Positions 48,701-60,700 of a stretch of DNA of 64,000 bases are shown in pieces. The stretch lies in the NCBI RefSeq assembly GCF_018812025.1, contig NC_063054.1:29836356-29900355 (forward strand), given 5' to 3'. Made by a program: the position numbers and the translations under genes. The first letter of the stretch is position 1; each line of letters opens with the position of its first letter. The notes under the pieces are model-generated. The model saw nothing but the letters and a program-made list of their open reading frames with translations, was not told where the DNA came from and ran no database searches. Source of the DNA: Megalobrama amblycephala. Its lineage: Eukaryota; Chordata; Actinopteri; Cypriniformes; Xenocyprididae.

Positions 48701-51700
48701 GTAAGTGCATGTGCATCGTTCCCATGCAGTGCCTGATTATATATTTGAGATCTCCATAATGTATTATATAGACAGGCCCCTGTTGTGCTGAAATATGCCA
48801 GGTTCCTACAAAAAGGAAAACGCCAACACAAATTGTCTTACGTCATATTTACTGATCATTAAATGTTAATCACATGACGTAATGACTTTTTAAGTCTCTA
48901 ACGATGATGTCATGCTTTTCATATCTCACATCCTCATTAATAATGAATTTTATTCTGAAGGGTTGTGCTGAATAATGATCAGTTCTCTGGACAATTAGAA
49001 GGACAAATTAAGGATGCATACACAGTTTTGAAATATAAATAGCAGCATCCTTGTCTTTTGTTCTGGCAGTCTGTTAGAGTAAATACAGGTCACATTAGGC
49101 GCCAGCATCTGTACGCACACACACACATACGCATTGACTGTTATGACAGTCTGTGAGCCAATGACTCACATTTTCCACATAAACAGCCCCTTTTCACCCC
49201 CTTTTTCGAACAGTGATTTTTAATAGCAATAAAAGTTGTTTTGTTACACTTCACGTTTGCACATCTGGTCCAGTGCGCTGTTTGCTATTTTTTTTATTCT
49301 TGTCTGGGAATAATTTCACGTACAGATATGTTCTGTACAGATATGTTCGGATTATTGTGGATGGAGCTTTGTAAAACTTATGCTTGTTCATAACACTTGT
49401 AATGATGTTTTCTCTAGCGCTCTAGTGACTGCATTACAATTGAAACATATACTATATTTCACAATATTACTGTATTTGGATCAAATAAATGCAGTCTTGG
49501 TGAGCATAAGCAACTTCAACTTCATTTAAAAACATTAAAAAAAATTTACAGACTCCAAATTTGAATGTACCAGCAGTGACTGCATTACTATTCGAATTCC
49601 ATGTACACTGTAAATTTGTTTTATACATTGAAAATACAGTTATTTTCATACTTTTAATAACACAAATGACATATATACGGTTTATATACGGCTTATATTA
49701 AAGGGGTCATATAATGCCACTTTTACAAGATGTAAAATAAGTCTCTGATGTCCCCAGAGTGTGTATGTGAAGTTTTAGCTTAAAATACCCCACAGATCAT
49801 TTTTTATAGCATGTTAAATTTGTCACTTTTTGAGTGCTCCGTTTTTGTGTTTGTCCCTTTAAATGCAAATGAGCTGCTGCTCCTACGAAGAGGGCGGAGT
49901 TTCAAGAGCTCATCCGCTCGTTAAGTCGTGACGTAAGGAACGCCGTTTCTGGGTCCAAGCCTCCACTCGTTTCACTTGAGAATGCCATCGACTGCCATTT
50001 ATGAGCGCTATTTATTCATATTAAACATCAAACATTTTAAAAAGTTAAACATTTTAAATACTTACAGTCTACACAACAGTCTCCGTGCTCACAGTGTCAC
50101 AGACATTAATATTTTAACGATTTATAAAAGATGAATCACTGTCTGGCCATCTGGAATTTTGGTATGGAGATAAAGGTTATGATTATAATTTTTTTGTAGT
50201 ATTACACCACATTGTGTGTGTATTGTAGCACTGTTTGTTGTTTTTCTTGTGGTATGAGATAGAGAGTTTGGACCTGGAAGTGCTGCCGCGTGACGTCACA
50301 CTTAACAACCGAATATTAGCAGCGCTGATTACCTCACACAGACTCACTGAAAATGACAGAAACTGTTCAGCCTTTTATGTTCAAACTGGAGTCAGATAAT
50401 GATGGAGAGACTCAAGAAGAAGTGACAACATGTAGAATGCAACAGAACATTTCTGAATGGTTAGTTGATGAATTTATGTAGCTGATGTGGAGATAACTAT
50501 CTTAAAGTTATTGATTGCATATTCTGTCATGATAATCTATAAATCGCTCGTGTGGGAACTGTTGTAAGATGCCTACAGAGCCAGAGAATATATATGAAGA
50601 TAGAACAGGTATAGTTTAGTTTAATTACGGTTATAACTTATGTTGGCATCTTGCTTTTATGACATGCTATTGCATTTGTGTTACGTACTGTATTGCAATA
50701 ACATGGCCTTACCCTTTATGTTCTCGGGAGCAGGGTTTATGTAAATTCTAGGGTTAGTGATGTCACTCACCCAGGAAGAAGCTCGTTGTAGTCCCTACCA
50801 GCCATTTGTTGTAGTCCTTAAACAGAGAATTCTTTAAAATAAAATATCTCCCTTTGCATTGAACTTTGAGCATTGTAACTTTGTAGATGTTGTTAAAGGT
50901 CCCGTTTTTCGTGGTTGTTTGAAGCTTTGATTGTGTTTATAGTGTGCAACATAACATGTGTTCATGTTTCGCGTGCAAAAAAACACAGTATTTTTCACAT
51001 AATTTACTTATCTGTATACCGCTGTTTCCACTGTCATAAAAACGGGCTGATGACTTCCTTGTTCTATGAAGTCCCTCCTTCAGAAATACGTAACGAGTTC
51101 TGATTGTGCCAGCGGTTCCTGTGTTGTGATTCGACAGCAGCTTAGCGCATCTTGCCCGGAAAGGTCACGCCTCTTACCATAACGTGGAGATGCACGCGCT
51201 CAGTGTTATTGTAAACATGTCTTTAATTTTACCCTATCAATTTGAGCCGGAATCAGACCCGGTGATTGGACTGCGGGATGAAAATAACAGCGTTTCGACG
51301 ACATGGCGACAAACACACTCTACAAACGCAACTCTTGTGTATTCCTGTGGGCGGAGGTTAGTCAAAAAACTGTTTTAGTGACGTCATTAAAGAAGGAAGT
51401 AGAGGGATGTAGTCCAAACTGGCCGTTCGATGTAGGCGACTTCTGTTAAATAAAATATCTCGCTTGGCATTGAACTTTGAGCTTTAAAATTTTACAGATT
51501 TTATTTATACTCTAACAACAACATTACACACTAACTAAAGTTTGAAACATGGGATCACGAAGAACGGGACCTTTAATGCTCTGACAGCAACATCACACAC
51601 TAACTAAAGTTTTAAAAAGTGAAATCGCAATGAACCACCCATTTAATGTTACATTAATAAACTCTGTAAACACAGATGAACTGGAATCACTTTCACCACA

Positions 51701-54700
51701 ACCATAGAGAGATAGGGAGGTGAGTTATTGTTTGTGCTGCTTTGTGTTATAGTAAAAAGATTAATTATGACAGTATTTAAGGACCTCTGACACCACTCAA
51801 CCTGGATGATGGGGCTGTGTGAAACTAATATTAGAACAAACGATAAACACATGTCAGATTCAGAAAGACAGATTATCTCATCTTGGCACAAGAAATGCAA
51901 GTACGTCTGGATCAAATACTTTTTGCTGAAATATCCACAACTGATATACTCCACTGTAGCATTGTTACACTCTAAGTAACTACTATTGTGCTAACTGTGC
52001 CACTTTGATTTCAGCCATTTATGTTTTCGTCAGGCCTCATTAATTATTAAATTTAGGGGTTTAGATTTGACTTTCCATTGTCACAATAGGACACTTGAGG
52101 AGCCTGGCATTGAGTTGAGCTCTCGGTGTCATACATAAAGTGCCTGGTCAAGTGTGGCCGAAAGCTTTCAGTGATCTGACAATGAGATACCCATGGATTA
52201 ATTAGCAGAGTTTAATTAGCACAGATGCGCAGGTTTTTTGAGTGTATCATTACTGTGATGAAAGGCAGTCTATATTTTTATGAGAGCAGTTGCTATGCTG
52301 CAAATGCCTTGCAACTACGATTATAAATTGAAATGATGCATTTGAATGCATAGCGTCTGAACTACAAGTGCACATAGTTTTATGACATTTATTTGAGCAT
52401 GAATGCAATATTACCTTAATTATGTTGCGAGCCACTGTTTCTGCAGTATACTGTAGCAGCAGTCTGTCATTCGATAAGAAGTGAGTTTTCCTTATAGCCC
52501 AATTATTATTATTCCCAGCCTCAAACAAGCAATTCACTAGATTTCATGGAGACTTGAATCTCAGTCCAGGAATCCTTGTGGTTGTTTATAAGCACAAAAT
52601 AAGGCTTTGTATTGCTAATAAATGATTTTATGCCTCTTTTGGCTTCGTGTCCTCGCACCGAGGCTGTTTTTTAAATCTCAAATGGTGCGAGAAAAGGATC
52701 GACGTCCATTTTTAGCTCAGCTAAAGCGAAGATCAAAAGCATTAGTGAGGGTAGAGTAAGAAAAATAGATCATTTTAGGTGGCTGGTAATAGGGATTTAA
52801 GACTTTTCCAATAAAAGATTGGTTTTGAACAAATCGAACATTTATATGAAGCCTTAGCAGGGCTTCTCCTGTCTTCAGACACCAGGAAACAAATTTAGGA
52901 GCAGAAAGATAATGAGGAATGAAATATTAAAGAGTGTATTAATGGGAGACTTTTTTGCATGTTGGATATCTGTGGAGGAGATATAATAAAGAAACCCTCA
53001 TAATTCCATAATGTCTTTCCATCGTAAATTAATGTCAAAGCAATCTCCTAACACTCATCACGAATGTTCACTAATGGAAAATGGACTAAAAAAAGACATA
53101 TTAGCTTAACACAAGAAATAGGTTATGGAGGAAAGGTTGTGTATTAAATCATTTCAATGGCAGTTTTCTTGCGGCCTGTCATGCATTGTAACATTTTAAA
53201 GCATGTCAACTGTATCAGTATATTGTTCTGTTTTCTGTGATGTGAGTTTGTTTGCTTTGGAAAATGATGGCACTTAGAAATACTCATATTCTATTTTGAG
53301 ACAACCAAAGATGAATGCATGGCTTTCATCAAGTTTCCCTTCAACTTCCCTCTTGTGTTCCTTTTAAAAGACAGCTTTGATTTGTGTGTCAATGAAAGGC
53401 CTTCAAAAAAAAAGAGGTAATTTCATTTATTTATTTATATTTATAAAAAAAAAAAAAAAGCTTTACCTGCTCTTTTCAGTTAGGGCCTCAAATACAGCTA
53501 AATATACAGTTTGTATTTCCTTAAACCAACATAAATATTTAATTTTCTACAAACTGCCATTCTTGGCTCATTTTCAGTCAGACTTGTGAATTCAGTGAAT
53601 TGTTAACTGGAGACTCGCTCTGACCGGATCATTGGAATCAGTTAGTTGTTGACTCTATGCAATCGGATTGGTCCAGTTCATAAATTAATCATTCAGATTT
53701 GCAAACCCATTTAACAGGTTAATTTAAGAGAATCGGCTCGTTCACAAGTAAAATAATGAGGAACGACATGTTTTTATGAAATGTAGTGGAGTTAAAAGTA
53801 TGTTATTATGCTTTGGAATATAGTGAAGGAAAAGGAAAAGTTTCCCAAAATAAAAATACTCCGATAAAGTACAGATACATGATAATTGTTCTCAAGTACA
53901 GTAATGAAGTAACAATACTTTGTTACTGTCCACCACTACTACTTTTTTGACTACATTTTTGAATAAGTTTATATGTACTCTTTACTCCAATACATTTGTA
54001 ATGATTAATGCAATTACTCATTGGCTGTATCTGAAAGCTTAAAAATGCTGCCTTTGGAGGATGCGTTCCAAAGTAGGAAGGCATCAAGGCACGTCCGAAT
54101 CCAATGTTAGCTTCACTTCCTGTTTCCTGAGATATCTTCATCTGATCATTTTTTGAAGGCAGCATAGATATATCCTTCGATATCTAGCTAAAAGCTAAAA
54201 AATAAAGATGGCGTCTTAAAGTTGCGGTCGGTGGTCAGGTTGTGTGTAAATGTATGTTTTTGGTTGTTTTTCACTTCTGATGCCATTTCTAGCAAGAAAT
54301 TACTATTGTAGTAATTAAATATTTGCTTAGTTTTCACCAAAGCTCGCTCTGTTTTGCTGTAGATCATTAAACATTACTCTACCTCAAACGCTTGTCAGAA
54401 ATCAGTTTTGTGTAGTACCTTCTTGCGCAAATGCTGCCTACAAAGTCATTGTCTGATAAAGCAGCAAGGCAACAAGTCAGCTGCCTAACTTTTACATTTT
54501 TCATGACACCCAACTTTTTCTGCAGCAGTTTATTTCTGCTACAAAAGAAGCGATATCGCCATCTACAGGGCATTGAAGGTACTATATCTTGTGCGTTTTT
54601 CCCTTACTCACCCAAACTTGTCAACAAGGCTACTTTACTCAAATGTGAGTAGTAGTTGTTGAATCACGGGTGCTTAGATGAGAACATGGCTACAGCTGGG

Positions 54701-57700
54701 GATGATGCCGAAACTAGCACATCCAGAGCAAGTAGACTTTGACTATTTGATTTTACTTTAAAAAAAAAAATGTATTTATCTGTTATATCAAAGAGACCTT
54801 TTTGAAAGATGTCTTATGTCCTTTGTAAGCTTAAAGGGTTAGTTCACCCAAAAATGAAATTTCTGTCATTAATTACTTACCCTCATGTCATCCCAAACAC
54901 ATAAGACCTTCATTTGTCTTCAGAACACAAATTAAGATATTTTTGACGAAATCCGAGGGTATCTGATCCACACATAGGCAGTCGTTATTTTTTTGTTTGT
55001 TTGTTTTTGCGCACAAAATGTATTCTCGTCACTTCATAATATTAAGGTTGAACCACTGTAGCCACGTCGACGGTTTTAACGATGTCTTTAGTGCCTTTCT
55101 GGACCTCAAAAGGTGCAACATCGTTGCTGCCTATGTGTGGATTATATAGCTCTCGGATTTCATCAAAAACATCTTAATTTGTGTTCCGAAGACAAACAAT
55201 AATAAGAGTTCAGTACATGGAAATGACATACAGTGAGTCTCAAACTCCATTGTTTCCTCCTTCTTATATAAATCTCATTTGTTTAAAAGACCTCCGAAGA
55301 ATAGGCAAATCTCAACATAACACAGACTGTTACATAACAGTCGGGGTGTACGCCCCCAATATTTGCATATGCCAGCCCATGTTTCCAACATTATAAAAGG
55401 CATTAGACAAGGGCAGCCAGTATTAACGTCTGGATATGCACAACCAAATCATCAGACTAGGTAAGCAAGCAAGAACAATAGCGAAAAATGGCAGATGGAG
55501 CAATAATAACTGACATGATCCATGATAACATGATATTTTTAGTGATATTTGTAAACTGTCTTTCTAAATGTTTCGTTAGCATGTTGCTAATGTACTGTTA
55601 AATGTGGTTAAAGTTACCATCGGTTATTACTGTATTCACGGAGACAAGAGAGCCATCGCTATTTTCATTTTTAAACACTTGCAGTCTGTATAATGCATAA
55701 ACACAACTTCATTCTTTATAAATTTCTCCAACAGTGTAGCATTGCCCGTTAGCCACGGAGCACTATCAAACTCATTCAAAATCAGAAGTAAACAATATAA
55801 CAGTATACAATACTCACATAATCCGACGCATGCATGCCGCATGCATGACGAACACTTTGTAAAGATCCATTTTGAGGGTTATATTAGCTGTGTAAACTGT
55901 GTTTATGCACTGTTTAAGGCAAGCGCGAGCTCTGTGGGCGGAGAGCACGGGATTTAAAGGGGCCGCAGCATAAAATCGGCGCATTTATAATGATGCCCCA
56001 AAATAGGCAGTTAAAAAAATTTATAAAAAAAAATCTATGGGGTATTTTGAGCTGAAACTTCACAGACACATTCAGGGGACACCTTAGACTTATATTACAT
56101 CTTTTAAAAACATAATCTAGGGCACCTTTAAGTGAGACTTGAGTGTTTGTAGATGTTTAAGAGGCCGTTGTCGACCTTGATTTATTGCAATATTGAGGTG
56201 TTCAGTTTTATTTTTTATTTCGATTTTAGAAAATAAACATGATTGCTGCAGTCCTCACTAGTCAACCATTTCTTATTTTTTCACTGGCATGTCTCTTACT
56301 GTAGATGTTGAGGACTAGTGCATCTTTGAGCCTATATTCAGTATGAGTAAAATACTAAAGTAGTGTTAAAATCAGATACTCTAAGACTTTTACTCAAGTG
56401 GTATTGGAATTGGTGACTTGTAATGGAGTCATTTCCGCTGTAAGGTATCTCTACTTTTACTTAAGTATGGTTTTCGGGTACACTTTACACCTTACAAATC
56501 TGCCCCCTTTCTTAGGTATACTACATTAATCTTTCCTAACCCGTATTTTTGATTCTCTATCTCAGGTCATTCAGGCAGTGTTCTTTGGAGTATGTGTCCT
56601 GACGGACCTTTCAAGCCTTTTGACAAAAGGCAGTGCCAGTATGGAGCAAGAGAGACAGTTGAGGAAGCTGATTGGCTTACGAGACTGGATGATGGCCGTT
56701 CTGGCCTTTCCCGTTGGTGTGGTATGTATAAATCACCAGTCAGATTTCTCATTTTGCATATGTACACTAACTGACTGAGATCCATAAAAATACACTTTAT
56801 TTGTGTTAGTTGGACCTACATCCGGAGATTATGGGCAGTGCTACAGGCTCAGTGAGAATATGTTGATGTTCAGATAACATCAATGCTTAGGATCAACATT
56901 GAAAATTGGATTGAAATTGAATAAAAACACCAATGTGGCCAATTTTCTAAGTAAAATAATGCAGTGATCCAGATTATTTCAGTGCAAAACAAATCTAAAG
57001 TTTGGAAAAGTTTCAGCTTTTATATAAGCCTGTACATATATGCAAACATTGCACTTTTTTATACAGAAAATCAGAAAAGGTAATTGGCAGAAGGTGACTT
57101 ATGGTGCGGTTAGTTTAAAGTGTGTGAACCTACCATAAACTCTCTGAGCCATCAAGTTCAATTGTTAATGTGGGAAAGAAAAAAACAGTACTGTAACGGA
57201 ACATGAATGCAATACTTTGTCTGGAGCTGCCCTTCCCCTCCCACACATGTCATTGACATTAAGATGTCTGAAACCACAGGAAAACAGTGGCAACTGTTCA
57301 AAACTTGTTTCAAGCAATCATTCACTGGATCTAAGAAAGGAGGTTTGTGTACTGAGTACATTTATAGAGGGTGCAAATGGTAAAAATACTGCTTGCTGCA
57401 AATGTATGACCAGTGTTTTAATATTTTTGCAACTTAGCAATTTCAATGCCATTCTGTTTTAACAGTTTGGGGCCGGTATGTTTTTAAAAAAAATGTTTTT
57501 GAAAAAAGTCTCTTATGCCCAGGGCTGTCTTTATTTGATCAAAAATACAATAAAACAGTAATATTGTGAAATTATTATATAAAAAAAAAAGTTTTCTATT
57601 TTAATATAATATATTGCAAAGCTGAATTTTCAGCATCTATTACTCTAGTCTTCAGTGTCACATGATCCTTCAGAAATCATTCTAATATGCTGATTTGGTG

Positions 57701-60700
57701 CTCAGGAAACATTTCTTATTATTATCAAAGTTAAAATCCTTTCTGTGGAAACCATGATACATTTGCAGGACCCTTTAATGAATAGAAAGTTCTAAAGAAC
57801 AGCATTTAGGCTATGTGTCCAGCATAGTGTTTGTTCCCAAGGTTTTCATATTTTTCCCATTGTTTTCAATGGGAGCACTGAGTGTTGCTGAGTGTTGCAG
57901 AATCTTCAACTTTGGGAAAACACAGTGCTCATCACTGTCACTTTTTACCCAGCCGTCCAATCACAGTGGAGGAGGGGCGGGACAAATACCACACCAACCA
58001 ACTGCCACATCCTGCTTGTACAAAAAATAACAAACAACAACAAGCACATCTCTTCATCCAAAACTAGTGTCATAGCATTCATGTTGTAAAAAAAGTTTTT
58101 TTTCTTTAAAAAGAACATATTAACCCCAAAATGTATTTTAAAAAAATCACATTTTACGATAAATGTAAGTCCCTCTAAATAAAACAAGAAAACTAAACAA
58201 AATAACAATTACAAGACACATACAGTATTACATAAAATCAACAGCATTGTCCAGAGTTATGGCTTAGCATATGTGCAATCCAGTTTAAATATTTACTGTG
58301 TTTTGTCTTTGTAGGGCAGAATAAACACTAGGTGCCTTTAGATCTGTATTTAGACCATCAAAACAGTGAATCATCGCATTCCTTAAAAGGTATAAGCCTG
58401 CAGGTCAGGTCATACAGCATCTGTATTCTCTCAGCATATACCTCTATATCTGGACACATCAACACATGCTGCTTTGCATAAGGTGACTATACAGACACCA
58501 ATACGCATTGTCTTAAATGTACATCTCGTTTGCTTTGCAAATCCCGAGTCATCTATCTGGTACTGCCACAAAATCAGCTGTGCAATAAAATCCTGCCCTG
58601 CAAAGTGGAGAAGGAAACACTGTGTTGTTTCTGTTTTGTGTGTGTCAGTGATGACTATCGGATAATATCGGAAAATATTTAAATTGTGGTCACAAATGTC
58701 TTGCTTTGTCTCTGACTGGCTAAAGATCTTTTAATATTGCATGGCACAATGTTATTGAAGAGTTTAAGATGTCAAATGACAGTGTCAAAGTGACTTAAAC
58801 CTTAAGTGGAAAGAAAATCGACTCTGCTCATTTTATTTTAATGAAAGAGACACAGGCAATCTCCTTACATTGCAAGGGATCACTAATAATAGAACCCTTC
58901 TCTTCATATAAATAAAGTAAAGTACATTTTGAAGTGTGCAAGTAAAATCAGCAAAAATCTTCAAAAAATTCTGCATAACATATTTAAAATAGCTTATTTT
59001 TATGTTTATATTAAAGATCATCTCTCTCTGTGTGTATTATATTTAAAAATAAACTGTTCAGTTTGGAATTAACATTTTTAACGTTTTTGAAAGACGTATT
59101 TTATGCTCACCACGGCTGCATTTATTTATTTTTACAAAAAGTACAGAAATACAGCAAAAACAGTAATATTGTGAAATATTATTAATGAATCTAAAATAAC
59201 TTTTTCTATTTTAATATTTTTTTCTTGTAATGGCAAAGCTGAATTTTCCTCCAGGAATCATTCTAATATGCTGAATCAATTATTATTGGTGCTCAATTAT
59301 TATTAATGGTTCTTATTATTATCAATGTTGAAAATTTTTTGTGGAATGATTTATTTTTTGAGGATGCTTTGAAGAATACAAAGTTCAAAAGAACAGCATT
59401 TACTGTATTTGAAATAGAAAAAAATCAGCAACTCAGCATATTAGAATGATTTCTGAAAGATCATGTGACACTTTGACTGGAAGTGTAAATATTTGTTATT
59501 TTTTTAAATATAAAATTAATATAACATTTTAAATATAATAAACATAGACATGCAACTTTGACTGTTGCATCATTCTGTGGATATTTGCAGAATACTTGTG
59601 GTTGCAGATTCTCAGCGGGGCTTAACGAGATGGCAGACAGAGGATGGTTCCTTGTTAGCTTGTAAAAAACTTAGCAGCCAGACAGCCATGATACAAACAC
59701 GAAATAGATGCTTGACTTGGCCCTGGCCCTCAGTTTAAGAGCTAGGCATGAGGCTCAGCTTACAGCCATCTCAATGAGCATCATTAGTGCTGAGGTTAAT
59801 ATTGGGAAACGGGCTCTACCGTGTTTGAGTGATATGCAGACTTTGTTAGCTTTAGCCAGGTTATTTTATGACACCTATTAGTGGTATGTGTGTCTTGCTG
59901 ATATCCACTCTTCTGAGATACAATGGGACCAAATTCTGCTCCATCTGCCTGATGACCTTAGACTATACAGTATGTCAGACGACAGGATGAAGTTTCCCAG
60001 TCCAGCTAGTTTGGCTGGATAATAGAGAAGGTTTGCCGCGTTCTATGTGGTTCATCCGCAGTGCCCAGAGAGAGTGCATGGAACGGGCAAATCCAAATAA
60101 ACCACCTGTCCGGCAATGAACTTATTTAACTTGCACTTTCAAAATGAAGCCCAACGTTTTCTTGAAATATGCTTCAAAAGCACAACAGATCCTTTCACAA
60201 GGCCTATCCTCACAGTGCCGCCCGTTTATTTGGGTACGGTGACCATCATCCAAGCCCTTACTGGAAACAAGAATCCTGCAAAATAATCGGAGACACCCAA
60301 ACCAAACAGAAATCTGTCACGCCCAGAAATGAGACCCATTAATGCAAATACGTTTGAGCAGTTCAGGTTTACAGCAGGGGAAGTGAAATTCCTCCTCGGA
60401 GAGCCTGGGACTTCAAACGCTCTTTCACAAGGCCTGCATGCTCCACACCAATGTGCCTGTTTTTTAAAAGCGTGTGTGATGTCCTCATCAACTTAACACT
60501 GTCCTTTTTCACAGAAGGCATCTGTAGCTCAAAGTAAGTGCTGGATAAAAGCAAGGAAGAAGTAGTCAGCTCTCAGGGATTAATTATGGTATGCTGATAT
60601 GAAAATATGAGCTCTGTGTGTTGGTTTGCTGTGCTCATGGCTGGTTTTAGTGCTTGTCAGTGTTTTGCACAGAGATTGTGTCCTGTAGATGGGGAATCAA

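Larger units (their letters stand above)
48701..56565 (+). other. aig1: aig1 intron 1
   Basis: A 7.9-kb phase 0 intron with GT-AG borders. It holds a repeat fragment at 49440-49560, the nested TTAA pair at 49698-51646, a mostly unique stretch at 51647-53820, and a chain of repeat pieces at 53830-56480 that includes a truncated foldback and a reversed TTAA element. No other exon-like coding frame was seen on either strand. Confidence 0.9.
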
